This document shows, piece by piece, positions 35,459 to 44,910 of a stretch of 64,000 nt of DNA; within the stretch, counting starts at the first letter, position 1, and each line of letters starts with the position of its first letter. A program made the translations under genes and the position numbers. The stretch comes from Candidatus Zixiibacteriota bacterium (GTDB lineage: Bacteria > Zixibacteria > MSB-5A5 > WJJR01): positions 21,522 through 85,521 of the forward strand of contig DASWIS010000029.1 in NCBI GenBank assembly GCA_036397555.1, given 5' to 3'. The notes under the pieces were generated by a model. It saw only the letters and a program-made list of their open reading frames with translations, made no database searches and had not been told where the DNA came from.

Positions 35459-37112
35459 GACAGAAAAACCCAAACCCCGGCAGACGCGCCCGGGACGCGG
35501 CCGCGCACCACGGCCGTTTCGCTCGCGCCAGTGGAGTCCGCCCGCCGACCTGCCGCCGGTCAAAAAAGAAATCATCGTCAATGCCGGCGAGGCGGAGACA
35601 CGCATCGCCATCCACGAAGACGGCAAGCTCGTCGAGCTGTGGTACGAGCGACCGGAAGAAACCAAACTGGCGGGGAGCGTTTACAAGGGAACGGTCACAT
35701 CGGTGTTCCCCGGCATGCAGGCCGCCTTTGTGGAGATCGGCGAGGCCCGGACCGCGTTTTTGCATGCCAGCGACATCGGCCGGCTCGACGACGACGAGTA
35801 CGAAAGCGCCCTTGACGACGAGGCCGCCGAAGGGCGCCGCGAACTGGTCAAACGCGAGCGGTACGGGAAAATCGAAAACGTCGTCAAGAAAGATCAAGTC
35901 CTGCTCGTGCAGGTCATCAAGGAACCGTTGGGTGACAAGGGCGCGCGGCTGACGACGAATGTCTCGCTGCCCGGCCGCTTCGTCGTCCTGGTGCCCGATG
36001 ACACGCACGTCCGCGTATCGAAGCGCATCTCCAATTGGGCCGAACGACGCCGTTTGCGAACCGTGCTCGATCCGTTACGCCCCAAGGGCTGCGGACTGAT
36101 CGCCCGAACCGAAGCCGAAGGCGGCAGCGAAAAGGAATTCAAGGAAGACATCAAGTCGCTGGTGAAAGCGTGGAACACCGTCCGCAAGCAGGCCGACAAG
36201 AGCAAGCCGCCGATCTGCCTGTATCGCGAGCTGGACATTACCGGCTCCCTGATGCGCGACACCTTCACCGAGGAAGTCGAGCGCCTGATCGTCGATGACA
36301 AGACGCTCTACAAGGAAATCATCTCGTACATCCGCAAGATCGCGCCGGAGTTGAAAGACCGCATCGAGCTGTACCAGGGCGACGTGCCGATCTTCGATCT
36401 CTACAACGTGGAGCCGGAGATCGAGAAGATGATGGAGCGCAAGGTCTGGTTCAAACGCGGCTCGTTCCTCGTGATCGACCAGACCGAGGCGATGGTGACC
36501 ATCGACGTCAACACCGGGCGCTACGTGGGCAAAAAGTCGCAGGAGGACACGATTCTGCGGGCCAATTTGCAGGCGGCCGACGAAGTGGCGCGCCAGGTGC
36601 GTCTGCGCGATATCGGCGGGCTGATCGTCGTCGACTTCATCGACATGATGCATCACGACAACCGGCGCCGCGTCTACGAAGCGTTTCGTCTGGCGTTCGC
36701 GCGCGACCGCGCCAAAAACTCGATCGCGCCGATCTCGGAATTCGGCTTGATCGAGATGACCCGCCAGCGCATCCGCCCCTCCATCCTGATGGCGTTGACC
36801 GATCCCTGCCCGACCTGCGCGGGGACCGGCCGCGTGTTGTCGCCCGAATCGGTCGCCGCCAAGCTCGAGCGCTGGTTTATGCGCGCCAAAGTCGCGATGG
36901 ATGTCCGACGCTACCGGCTGGTCGTGCATCCGGACATCGCCGCGCACATGCAGGAGGACCGCGAGGATCGGATCAAACGGTTGCGCAAGATCAGCCGCAG
37001 CACGATCAATCTCGAAACCGATCAATTGCTCGCGCCCGATGCCTATCGCATCTACTCGCTCGAAGACGGTCTGGAATTGACCGATGCGTTTCTGCCGCGT
37101 CAGGATCATTGA
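35439..37112 (+). CDS. rng: RNase E/G-family endoribonuclease
   Basis: 557 residues from the ATG at 35439; the in-frame upstream extension lies inside fmt. A basic, disordered N-terminus of about 35 residues precedes EIIVNAGEAETRIAI. The S1 domain is at about 60-145 (GSVYKGTVTSVFPGMQAAFVEIG). The DNase-I-like catalytic part contains MVTIDVNTGRYVG and GGLIVVDFIDM, whose aspartates bind Mg2+. The Zn-link is C457-x2-C460 (DPCPTCAGTGRV). A long C-terminal scaffold like that of E. coli RNase E is absent, so RNase G-like is the best label. It processes 5'-monophosphorylated RNAs and rRNA precursors. Confidence 0.93.
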   Translation: MTTTVTETEKPKPRQTRPGRGRAPRPFRSRQWSPPADLPPVKKEIIVNAGEAETRIAIHEDGKLVELWYERPEETKLAGSVYKGTVTSVFPGMQAAFVEIGEARTAFLHASDIGRLDDDEYESALDDEAAEGRRELVKRERYGKIENVVKKDQVLLVQVIKEPLGDKGARLTTNVSLPGRFVVLVPDDTHVRVSKRISNWAERRRLRTVLDPLRPKGCGLIARTEAEGGSEKEFKEDIKSLVKAWNTVRKQADKSKPPICLYRELDITGSLMRDTFTEEVERLIVDDKTLYKEIISYIRKIAPELKDRIELYQGDVPIFDLYNVEPEIEKMMERKVWFKRGSFLVIDQTEAMVTIDVNTGRYVGKKSQEDTILRANLQAADEVARQVRLRDIGGLIVVDFIDMMHHDNRRRVYEAFRLAFARDRAKNSIAPISEFGLIEMTRQRIRPSILMALTDPCPTCAGTGRVLSPESVAAKLERWFMRAKVAMDVRRYRLVVHPDIAAHMQEDREDRIKRLRKISRSTINLETDQLLAPDAYRIYSLEDGLELTDAFLPRQDH

Positions 37113-37139
37113 TCGGCACGATACCGGAGCGGTCATGAG

Positions 37140-37166
37140 AAAGCCGGACTCAGCGGAGCCCGGCTT
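37140..37166. terminator. Hairpin between convergent rng and PpiD-like genes, probable bidirectional terminator
   Basis: AAGCCGGACTC, a CAGCGGA-type loop and GAGCCCGGCTT form a stem of 10-11 bp with one G-T pair, placed 27 bases after the rng stop. Read on the minus strand it is followed by TTCTC. The U tract is weak, so the call is moderate. Confidence 0.5.
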
Positions 37167-37189
37167 CGGAACCGTCAGCGATCGCGACG

Positions 37190-38983
37190 TTAATACAAAT
37201 CCGGGACCTGATAGCGGAAGTCTTTCACGTCGGAATTGTCGCGCAGTTTGGTCAGCCAGCCGTTAAACACGATCTGCTGTCGACCCGACAGGGTCGCATC
37301 CATCAGCGAATCGCGCTTCTCGACGTACAATTGCGGATCGGGGAGTTGCCGGTCGATCAACTGCAGGATCGCCGCGCCGCGCCGGAACTTGATGATCGGT
37401 GAGAGATCGGCCGGGGACTTCAATGAGAAGGCCACGCCGGAAAACACCGGATCGCTGCCGATGGCGGAAATCGCATCGAGCCGTCCGAACGGGGTCGTGC
37501 TGTCGACACGCACGCCGAACTGCGCGGCCGCCTGATGCATGGTCATCCCGTCGACGATCGCCCGGCGCACCGGCTGCAGCGCCGCCATCGCCCGCTCCTG
37601 CTGGGCGGTGCCGCGCAGGGTCGCCACGATGCGCGCGCGCACTTCCTCCAATGGCGTGATGCCGGCCGGCTCGCGCACCGACGTGCGCACTACGATGTAC
37701 GCCGTGGCCGTTTCCATGACATCGGAGACGGCGCCGAGCTCGGATTCGAAGGCATACGCGTTGATGCCCGGCTCGTTTCCAATGCCGACGATTCGATCTT
37801 TCGGTCCAAAAAAGCTGCTCTGGCGCACAATGAATCCGTTTTGGACAGCCGCGGAGTCCATTCCGATCCGTCGCGCGTCATCGGCAAACTGCTGCGCGCG
37901 CAACCGCTGATCGGATAATGTCCCCGGCGAGACTTCCACCCGCAGCAGGATGTGAGATGCATTGACCTCGGCGTCGTCGCCCTCGCCGCGCCGGCCCTCG
38001 GACTTGATCACATGGAATCCGAACTGGCTTAACACCGGCTGGGAGATTTGACCGGAGTCCAGCGCGAAGGCCGCGTCTTCAAACGATTTGACCATGGCGC
38101 CGCGCCGGAACCAGCCCAGCGCGCCGTTGGCGGTCTGCTCGTCGCTGTAGGTCGCCGCCAGATCGCCGAAGTGTTCGCCGCTGCCGGCGCGCCGCGCCAA
38201 TTCTTCGGCTTCGTGCAAGACCAGCGCCGTGTCATCGTCGGACGGCATTTTCGAAAACTCGACATATTGCAAACGGGCGCGCTGGTCGTGGCGGAATTCA
38301 TCCGGGTGCGCGTCGTAGTACTGCCCGACCTCGGCATCGGTGGGCGCGGCGACCGAATCGCGAAAGTCGCCGCTGGCCGCGTTCACATAGCGCACCGCGA
38401 CCTTCTCGGTCGCGGCGTTGTACAACTCGCGCACGTCGGTGTCGTCGACCAGCGCCGCCGCCGTGACATACTCGATTACTTTTTGCTGCAGGAGGCGCGG
38501 ACGCACCAGCGCCTCGACCTGAAGCCACAACTGGGGGTCGGGGTTCTGGTAGGCCTGCATGTACTTGTTGTAGTCGAAACGGCCCTCGGTCTGGAAAATC
38601 TCCGCCTGCTGGACCTCGGACGGCGGGAAGCGGCGCAAAAATTCCGCCAGTTCCTTGCCGGTCACCTCGAAGCCGCGGTCCTCGATGACGTTTTGTATCA
38701 GGCGCGTCTGGACGATTTGCTGGAACACCTCGTCCTGTATCTGCCGGGACTGTTCATCGGTGATGTCCGCTCCCTGGCTTTGACGCTGTGCCAGCGCATT
38801 CTGAAAGACGAACGAAAACTCGTCGGCCTTGATCTCGTAACCATCGACCTTCCCGATGACGCCCCGTTCGCCGGGACGCATGGTAAAATCCATCCCCCAG
38901 GCGAAGATGATGGTGCCGACGAAGGCGACGATGATGATCCACAACACCGGCTTTGTCTGCGTTCGCATGCTCTTCATGATCAT
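37190..38983 (-). CDS. PpiD/SurA-like membrane-anchored peptidyl-prolyl isomerase and chaperone
   Basis: 597 residues from the ATG at 38983, which has GGGAG upstream; a further ATG at 39010 is possible. The N-terminus MIMKSMRTQTKPVLWIIIVAFVGTIIFAWGM is one TM anchor, leaving the rest outside the cytoplasm. A SurA-N-like helical domain (about 45-200) carries LAQRQSQ, IQDEVFQQIVQTRLIQNVIEDRGF and ELAEFLRRFPPSE. A parvulin-type PPIase domain sits near 235-355 (HFGDLAATYSDEQTANGALGWFRRGAMVKSFEDAAFALDSGQISQPVLSQFGFHVIK). A second, less clear parvulin-like domain follows. It probably folds outer-membrane and secreted proteins near the Sec exit. Confidence 0.9.
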   Translation of the reverse strand: MIMKSMRTQTKPVLWIIIVAFVGTIIFAWGMDFTMRPGERGVIGKVDGYEIKADEFSFVFQNALAQRQSQGADITDEQSRQIQDEVFQQIVQTRLIQNVIEDRGFEVTGKELAEFLRRFPPSEVQQAEIFQTEGRFDYNKYMQAYQNPDPQLWLQVEALVRPRLLQQKVIEYVTAAALVDDTDVRELYNAATEKVAVRYVNAASGDFRDSVAAPTDAEVGQYYDAHPDEFRHDQRARLQYVEFSKMPSDDDTALVLHEAEELARRAGSGEHFGDLAATYSDEQTANGALGWFRRGAMVKSFEDAAFALDSGQISQPVLSQFGFHVIKSEGRRGEGDDAEVNASHILLRVEVSPGTLSDQRLRAQQFADDARRIGMDSAAVQNGFIVRQSSFFGPKDRIVGIGNEPGINAYAFESELGAVSDVMETATAYIVVRTSVREPAGITPLEEVRARIVATLRGTAQQERAMAALQPVRRAIVDGMTMHQAAAQFGVRVDSTTPFGRLDAISAIGSDPVFSGVAFSLKSPADLSPIIKFRRGAAILQLIDRQLPDPQLYVEKRDSLMDATLSGRQQIVFNGWLTKLRDNSDVKDFRYQVPDLY

Positions 38984-39169
38984 TGCCGTTCCACTCCCGC
39001 GTTGGGACATCGTCCCTGTGACTTCTTCGGCGCCGAAGCGCGCTCGCCGCAGTCGGCCGAAGCCTCCCAGTATACACACGCTCCGCCCCGGCGGCATCAC
39101 CGATTTTGCACCGGGCCGCGATGACCCTATGGCGTTGACAGCGGCACGCCCGGTCCGTATGGTCGGGCC

Positions 39170-41164
39170 GTGGGGCGGCAGCGCGCAGGGACAATCGTCT
39201 TTTCTCTTTTGATCGGCCTCAGTGGGGACTTTTCACCGGCGGCCGGCGAACCCTATCTGTGGCCCCTGGAAGACTACACGAACGTCAGCGGCGCATTCTG
39301 CGATTGGCGGTCGCGCCACTATCACGGCGGCATCGATGTCTCCGTCGATGGGGCAATCGGCATTCCCGTCCGCGCCCCGATGTCCGGCTGGGTGATGCGC
39401 GTCTCGACTTCGTACTGGGGCTTCGGGAAGGCGGTGTATCTGCAAATGGAGGATGGGCGCATCGCGGTGTTCGGGCATTTGTCGGAATTCATGCCCTCCG
39501 TCGAACGATACGTCGAAGAGGAGCAGTATGCCGCCCGCCGCTACACGCAGAATCTCTTCCCGCAGCCCGGCGAGTTTCCGGTCCGACAAGGAGAGATCAT
39601 CGGCCGAACCGGACAAACCGGATCGGGGCCGCCGCATCTGCACTTTGAAATTCGCACGGGCGACAACAAGCCGCTCAATCCGCTCGTCTATGGATTTGAA
39701 GCGATGGACAAGATCGCGCCCTCCATTGCAGCCGTCACCGTGGTGCCGAAGCCGCCGTTGGATCCGGGCATCGCGCCGGTCCTGGTCGCAGGGGGCACTC
39801 ACCCCGTCACGCGTGAATTCACAGCGGCGAAACAGTCGCGTACCAACGACCACGAAATCATCGTGACCGGTGCGGTCGGCATCGCCGCGCTGGTCTCCGA
39901 CCACATCAGTGCGTCACGCTGGGTGACATCGCCGTACCGTGTGCGTCTGTTTGCGAACGGCACGATCGTCACCGAACTCGCCTACGACTCGATCAACTAC
40001 GACCACACGCGGCAAATCGACCTGGAACGGCGTTTCGACGGCAGGGCCGGATTCCAGCCGCGCCCGGTCAATCTCTTCCGCACCTCCGGTAACACGCTCT
40101 GGCATTACACCCGGATCGACAACGACGGGTGGCTGGTTCCGGGGGAGACGCTGAATCCGGGCCGCAACGCGATCCGTGTCGAAGCGATCGATGCCGCTGG
40201 GCATGAAACGCGCAGAGACATCACGCTCACCCTGATCGCGGATACCGCGCGCGTTGCGCCGCTGCCGTCGCGGCAACTCACAATCGATGTACTCCCCAAC
40301 GGCGGTTTCTTGGAATTGAAAGCGATCGGGCTGTCGGCGCCCGTCTGTTACCTCGATCGCAACGCACGATTCGCGCTGGCCGGCATCGCACAGCGCGACG
40401 GCGTCATCTTCTCATTGTCCGCTGTTGCCGCCGCGGAGACGCTGTGGGTACCCGCCATCGACGACACCACGCAATTGACAGCCCGGCCGCTGGACTGGAG
40501 TCCGGTGATTGCCGGTCAGCACTGCGACATCGAAAGTTCCGACGGCCTTGTGCATGTCGTATTCGGCCCGGATGCGTTGTATTCATCGGCGTACATGAAG
40601 CTTCAATTCGTCCGGCCGAATGCCGGTCGACGACAAGAAGGTCCGCCTGCCTACGAACTGCTGCCCGAGGATGTCCCCCTGGCCAATGCCGCGACGCTGT
40701 CGATGCATCGCTCGCTGGAGCTGGACGCGCCGTGGGGTTCGCTGGCCGTGTATCGTTACCGTGGATCGGCGCGCGGCTGGTCGTTTGAAGGGTGCGATCC
40801 GAACACGGCCGCACGGGAGATTCGCGCGCCGATCCAGTTGCCGGGCATCTTTGCGCTCTTAAGCGACACGGTCTCGCCCACGATCGCCCATGTCACTCCC
40901 GGACGCGGTTCGCGCAGCCGCGACACCCGCCCGCTGATCGGTTTCGAACTCGACGACGATCGTTCCGGGATCGGGTCGGATCAGGATGTCACGCTGACCA
41001 TCGACGATCGATGGGTCCCGGTCGAATACGATCCCGACACCCACGAGGCAAAGGCGCGACCCCGGTGGGAGCTCTCGCGCGGCGAGCACCGGGTCGTCAT
41101 CACGGCACGCGACCGCATGGGGAACTCCAGCGAGTTTCTGCGTATACTGACGATTGTCCCTTGA
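39170..41164 (+). CDS. Exported M23 (LytM) metallopeptidase with C-terminal beta-rich region
   Basis: 664 residues from a GTG at 39170. A short hydrophobic N-terminus (GTIVFSLLIGLSGDFSPAAG) acts as signal peptide. The LytM core is at about 28-175 with Zn ligands H52 and D56 (HYHGGIDV) and H156-L-H158 (GPPHLHFEIR), so it looks catalytically competent, unlike degenerate LytM activators. It should cut peptide cross-links in peptidoglycan. The remaining 490 residues are beta-rich with Ig-like repeats (RVEAIDAAGHETRRDITLTLIADTA; final EHRVVITARDRMGNSSEFLRILTI), as in FCB relatives. Divergent from the PpiD-like gene. Confidence 0.9.
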   Translation: MGRQRAGTIVFSLLIGLSGDFSPAAGEPYLWPLEDYTNVSGAFCDWRSRHYHGGIDVSVDGAIGIPVRAPMSGWVMRVSTSYWGFGKAVYLQMEDGRIAVFGHLSEFMPSVERYVEEEQYAARRYTQNLFPQPGEFPVRQGEIIGRTGQTGSGPPHLHFEIRTGDNKPLNPLVYGFEAMDKIAPSIAAVTVVPKPPLDPGIAPVLVAGGTHPVTREFTAAKQSRTNDHEIIVTGAVGIAALVSDHISASRWVTSPYRVRLFANGTIVTELAYDSINYDHTRQIDLERRFDGRAGFQPRPVNLFRTSGNTLWHYTRIDNDGWLVPGETLNPGRNAIRVEAIDAAGHETRRDITLTLIADTARVAPLPSRQLTIDVLPNGGFLELKAIGLSAPVCYLDRNARFALAGIAQRDGVIFSLSAVAAAETLWVPAIDDTTQLTARPLDWSPVIAGQHCDIESSDGLVHVVFGPDALYSSAYMKLQFVRPNAGRRQEGPPAYELLPEDVPLANAATLSMHRSLELDAPWGSLAVYRYRGSARGWSFEGCDPNTAAREIRAPIQLPGIFALLSDTVSPTIAHVTPGRGSRSRDTRPLIGFELDDDRSGIGSDQDVTLTIDDRWVPVEYDPDTHEAKARPRWELSRGEHRVVITARDRMGNSSEFLRILTIVP

Positions 41165-41182
41165 TCCTGTTGCCCGGCGCTT

Positions 41183-41869
41183 ATGTTTCCGCTCAAAGAC
41201 GACAACCCCACGCAGCATCCGCCGATTGTTACGGTCGCCTTGATCGTGGCCAACGTGCTGGTGCAGTTGTACCAACTGTCGCTGGGGCCGGAGGGCGCTC
41301 AGGCATTCGTATTCAGGTTCGGGCTGATACCTTACGAATTGGTCCACGGAATCGAGACGACGCCGCAGATTGCGTTCCCGGCGACCGCCTCCGTTTTCAC
41401 CAGCATGTTTTTACACGCCGGATTGATGCACCTGGGCGGCAACATGCTCTACCTGTGGATCTTCGGGAACAACATCGAAGATCACCTCGGGCACATCGGT
41501 TTTCTCGTGTTCTATCTGTTGTCCGGCGTGTTTGCCGTGTTCCTGTTTGTGCTGACCGGACCGGATACACAAGTGCCGCTGGTCGGCGCGTCGGGGGCGG
41601 TCTCCGGGGTGTTGGGCGTCTACATGCTCCACTTCCCGAAGGCGCGCGTCCTGACGTTGTTCTTTTTCGGCTGGTTCATTCGTATGGCTTGGATTCCGGC
41701 CATCGTCGTGCTCGGTCTATGGTTTGTCATGCAACTGTTGTTTGCCCTGTCGGGGATCGGCGCGTCATCGAGCGGGGGCGTGGCCTACATGGCGCATGTG
41801 GGGGGTTTTGTGTTTGGGTTGGGCGCGGGATTGCTATTTCGTTCTCGCTTTCGACGGACCAGATGGTAA
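41183..41869 (+). CDS. Rhomboid-family intramembrane serine protease
   Basis: 228 residues with six TM helices. The catalytic serine is S137 in LVGASGAVSGVLGVYM and the histidine H205 in YMAHVGGFVFG. The L1 loop region HLGGNMLYLWIFGNNIEDHLGH is characteristic of the rhomboid group common in FCB and Deltaproteobacteria. It cleaves TM substrates within the membrane; substrates are unknown. It begins 18 bases after the M23 peptidase and may share its transcript. Confidence 0.94.
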   Translation: MFPLKDDNPTQHPPIVTVALIVANVLVQLYQLSLGPEGAQAFVFRFGLIPYELVHGIETTPQIAFPATASVFTSMFLHAGLMHLGGNMLYLWIFGNNIEDHLGHIGFLVFYLLSGVFAVFLFVLTGPDTQVPLVGASGAVSGVLGVYMLHFPKARVLTLFFFGWFIRMAWIPAIVVLGLWFVMQLLFALSGIGASSSGGVAYMAHVGGFVFGLGAGLLFRSRFRRTRW

Positions 41870-41897
41870 AAGAGGTGTCCTTGTCGGCACACGGACT

Positions 41898-42902
41898 ATG
41901 ACCCTGACAATTCCTGAACCGCTTGCCGAAGGTCCCCTCTTGGGGGCCGAAGGTCCCCTCCTGGGGGTCGCCGTCGTAGCATTAGGCGGCAATGCCATCT
42001 CGCGCGAGGGCGAAGCGGACACGATCGCCAATCAGTTTCGTCACACGCGCGAATCGCTCTCGGCGATCATCCCCTTAGTCAGGAAGGGCTACAACCTCGC
42101 CATCACCCACGGCAACGGCCCGCAGGTCGGCAATGCCCTCTTGCGTATCGAACTCGCGCGGGCGCGCGCGCCGATTCTCCCATTGGGCGTCTGTGTCGCC
42201 GATACCGAGGGCGGCATGGGGTACATGATCGCGCAGTCGCTGCAAAATCGCCTGCTGCGCGAAGGGATCGAGCGCCCGGTGGCAACCATCGTCACGCAGG
42301 TCGTCGTCGAGAAGGACGATCCGGCGCTTTTGAATCCCTCCAAGTTCATCGGGCAATTCTATTCCGAGGAGGAAGCGAAGCGCTACGCCGCCGAACGCGG
42401 CTGGTCGGTCAGGCAGGATGGCAATCGCGGCTGGCGGCGCGTGGTCGGCTCGCCGATTCCGCGACGAATTGTCGAGGGGCCGGTCATCCGCGCGATGGTC
42501 GCAGACGGCGCCATCGTCATTGCCGCCGGCGGCGGCGGCATCCCGGTGTCTGTCGAGCCCGACGGCGCCTTTGAGGGTGTCGATGCGGTCGTGGACAAGG
42601 ACCGCGCCTCGGCGGTGCTGGGACATGAAATCGGCGCCGACACGCTCATCATCCTGACCGGCGTCGACCGCGTGGCGGTCAACTTCGGCCGGCCGAATGA
42701 ACGCCCCATCGAGGAGATGACCGCGCACGAAGCGCGACAGTTGCTGCACGAGGGACAATTCCCGCCCGGCAGCATGGGTCCCAAGATCGAAGCGGCCATC
42801 GGATTTCTCTCAGGCGGAGGCAAACGCGTGCTGATCGGTTCCATCGACCGCGCCGGGGAGATGCTCGACGGACGTTCCGGCACTCGAATCGTGCCGGGGT
42901 AG
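41898..42902 (+). CDS. arcC: Carbamate kinase
   Basis: 334 residues from the ATG at 41898; the frame is open further upstream but that part lies within the rhomboid gene. The enzyme makes ATP and carbamate from carbamoyl phosphate and ADP. Motifs: VVALGGNAI, AITHGNGPQVGNALLR, VEKDDPAL, PIPRRIVE, IVIAAGGGGIPV, DKDRASAVLGHEIGADTLIILTGVDRVAVNFGRP and FPPGSMGPKIEAAI. The N-terminus carries an unusual extension before the first strand, with a tandem repeat EGPLLG(A/V) encoded by two near-identical 22-base units. No arginine deiminase or ornithine carbamoyltransferase gene is nearby, so its pathway role is unclear. Confidence 0.93.
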   Translation: MTLTIPEPLAEGPLLGAEGPLLGVAVVALGGNAISREGEADTIANQFRHTRESLSAIIPLVRKGYNLAITHGNGPQVGNALLRIELARARAPILPLGVCVADTEGGMGYMIAQSLQNRLLREGIERPVATIVTQVVVEKDDPALLNPSKFIGQFYSEEEAKRYAAERGWSVRQDGNRGWRRVVGSPIPRRIVEGPVIRAMVADGAIVIAAGGGGIPVSVEPDGAFEGVDAVVDKDRASAVLGHEIGADTLIILTGVDRVAVNFGRPNERPIEEMTAHEARQLLHEGQFPPGSMGPKIEAAIGFLSGGGKRVLIGSIDRAGEMLDGRSGTRIVPG

Positions 42903-42926
42903 GCGACAGCGCGGGCGGATGAGTCC

Positions 42927-42949
42927 GTCCCCGACCCGGTGTCGGGGAC
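42927..42949. repeat. Perfect 9-bp hairpin between arcC and the DUF3024 gene
   Basis: GTCCCCGAC, loop CCGGT, GTCGGGGAC. It has no U tract and sits 24 bases after the arcC stop and 11 bases before the next ATG. It could be another small palindromic repeat or could influence translation of the next gene. Confidence 0.5.
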
Positions 42950-42960
42950 CGAGGCAGGAT

Positions 42961-43305
42961 ATGGCATTCTCTGATGACGAGATCGCTCAGTACAGCGCCC
43001 AGGCCGCTGGCTTCTGCGAACGCAAGGTTCCCGCTCACGTTCATCACCAGGTCTGGATGGGTTTCAAGATTGAAGGGCACAGCATCACGTTGATCGAGTA
43101 TCGTGTGCATTGGAAGGACAAAACCAAGACCACGCAACATCCCATCGCCAAGACCACGTTCAATCGGAGATCCGGTGAGTGGAAGATCTATTGGATGCGA
43201 GCGAGCTTGAAATGGTGGGCGTATGAGCCGTGCCCGACGGTCTCGTCCTTCGCGGAGTTTCTGGAGGAAGTGGATCGGGATGATTGTGCGTGTTTCTTCG
43301 GGTGA
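42961..43305 (+). CDS. DUF3024 family protein
   Basis: 114 residues from the ATG at 42961, with GAGGCAGG just upstream. The sequence has the pattern I associate with DUF3024: CERKVPAHVHHQVWMGFKIEGHSITLIEYRVHWKD, AKTTFNRRSGEWKIYWMRASLKWWAYEPCP and the end FLEEVDRDDCACFFG. Members are small, of unknown function and often encoded in mobile or accessory contexts. Here it is followed directly by two REP copies, which fits an accessory position. The family assignment is from memory of the motif order. Confidence 0.75.
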   Translation: MAFSDDEIAQYSAQAAGFCERKVPAHVHHQVWMGFKIEGHSITLIEYRVHWKDKTKTTQHPIAKTTFNRRSGEWKIYWMRASLKWWAYEPCPTVSSFAEFLEEVDRDDCACFFG

Positions 43306-43328
43306 ATTGACGTCGTGCCCGGTGTGCG

Positions 43329-43348
43329 GATCAGCCCTTGGGCTGACG
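43329..43348. repeat. REP copy (GGTCAGCCC family)
   Basis: GATCAGCCC, TT, GGGCTGAC: one arm base differs from the core. It is located 24 bases after the DUF3024 stop. Confidence 0.75.
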
Positions 43349-43515
43349 GCATCTCGCATGGACGAGTCGGTTGCTCCCCACATGAACTCCCGCCGCCCGA
43401 AGGCCGTTACATACTCAGAAGTCCAATCAAACCCCTCCCCATTCTTGCGTCGGGGAGTGAACCGTTCCTGCCGGTATTCCTCGATGCCCGACGAATCATC
43501 GGTCTTCAGCGTGCC

Positions 43516-43535
43516 GGTCGGCCCTTGGGCTGACG
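43516..43535. repeat. REP copy immediately upstream of the tRNA nucleotidyltransferase gene
   Basis: GGTCGGCCC, TT, GGGCTGAC, 14 bases before the ATG at 43549. With the copy at 43329 it brackets a 170-base spacer in which I see no gene. A hairpin this close to the start could affect translation initiation. Confidence 0.75.
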
Positions 43536-43548
43536 GCATCTCGCCACG

Positions 43549-44910
43549 ATGAACGAACAAAGGCCATTGCCCGATTGGATTGCCGCGATCCTATCCGCCG
43601 GCAAAATCTATGAGGTTGGCGGCACGGTCCGCGACCGCCTGCTGGGATCAACTGCGGTCGGGCAGAAGGATGCGGACTACCTGGTCTGCAAAGTGCCGAT
43701 GCCGCAGTTGCAACGGCTCCTGCGACGATTCGGCATCGTCAATCTGGTCGGCCGCTCGTTCGGGGTCATCAAGTTTACTCCGCACGACGCGCCCGGCATG
43801 ACCCACGACCTCGCCCTGCCGCGTCGGGAACGTTCGACCGGCCAAAGGCACACCGACTACGAGGTCGACTATGATTCCGATCTGCCGGTAGAGACCGATC
43901 TCCTGCGTCGCGATTTCACGATCAACGCGATCGCCGAGGATTGCGAGACCGGCGGTATTATCGACCCCGCCAATGGCCGCGCCGATATTGCTGCGCGCAC
44001 GCTGCGTCTGGTATTCCCGCGGGCGTTCGACGAGGACCCATTGCGCATTCTGCGGGGCGCGCAGTTCGCCGCGCGATTCGGCCTGAGCATCGATCCGGCA
44101 ACCAAAGACGCCATGGCGCGGGCGGCGGGTCAGATTGCGACCGTGAGCATGGAACGTGTCGCCGAAGAGCTGAGCAAACTGATGACGTTGGCGCCGTGTC
44201 CCTCAGTCGGCCTGAAACTGCTGCAGGAGATCGGGGTGGTCCGCGAACTGCTGCCCGAGCTGGAAGCCACTGTCGGAGTCGAGCAGCCGGGGGGATACCA
44301 CGCCTACGACGTCTTCGTGCACACGCTGCACACGATCGACGCCTGCGCGCCGCGCCTGCGGCTGCGCTGGGCCGCGCTCTTGCATGACATCAACAAGCCG
44401 CAATGCCGCGTCGTCGATGGCGACAAAGCCACATTCTACGGGCACGAAAAGCGCGGTTCGCGAACCGCCGCCCGCGTCCTCAGACGTCTGCGCTACCCGC
44501 ACGACGTCGCCGACGCGGTCGCGACGCTGGTCGACAAACACATGTTCACCGGCTCCGTGGCCGACAAGGGGCTGCGTCGGCTGATCCGCCGCGTCGGGGT
44601 CGATTTGATCTATGATCTGCTGGACTTGCGGCGCGCCGATGTGATCGCGCAAGGCAAGGGTGGCAATACACTTGATATCGATGAGTTAGAGCGTAACATT
44701 ACCTCGGAAATCAGTCGTAAGGCCCCGTTCGGACGCGCCGATCTGGCGATCAATGGCGATGATTTGCGACACGAACTGGGTCTGATGCCCGGCCCCGAGC
44801 TCGGCAGAATCATCGATGAACTGGTCGAGGCAGTCCTGGATGACCCCTTGGCCAATGATCGTGCGAAGCTCTTCGAGATCGCTCGTAACAAGATCAGCCG
44901 CAATGATTAG
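43549..44910 (+). CDS. cca: tRNA nucleotidyltransferase / poly(A) polymerase family protein with HD domain
   Basis: 453 residues. The class II nucleotidyltransferase head shows IYEVGGTVRDRLLG and KDADYLVC; the pair of catalytic acidic residues is DAD rather than the more usual DID or DVD. RRDFTINAIAED and DPLRILRGAQFAARFGLSIDPAT are the conserved RNA-binding motifs. An HD domain follows near 265-350 (LLHDINKP, KRGSRTAARVL). CCA addition is supported because the tRNA-Leu in this window lacks an encoded CCA. A poly(A) polymerase role cannot be excluded from sequence alone. Confidence 0.9.
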   Translation: MNEQRPLPDWIAAILSAGKIYEVGGTVRDRLLGSTAVGQKDADYLVCKVPMPQLQRLLRRFGIVNLVGRSFGVIKFTPHDAPGMTHDLALPRRERSTGQRHTDYEVDYDSDLPVETDLLRRDFTINAIAEDCETGGIIDPANGRADIAARTLRLVFPRAFDEDPLRILRGAQFAARFGLSIDPATKDAMARAAGQIATVSMERVAEELSKLMTLAPCPSVGLKLLQEIGVVRELLPELEATVGVEQPGGYHAYDVFVHTLHTIDACAPRLRLRWAALLHDINKPQCRVVDGDKATFYGHEKRGSRTAARVLRRLRYPHDVADAVATLVDKHMFTGSVADKGLRRLIRRVGVDLIYDLLDLRRADVIAQGKGGNTLDIDELERNITSEISRKAPFGRADLAINGDDLRHELGLMPGPELGRIIDELVEAVLDDPLANDRAKLFEIARNKISRND

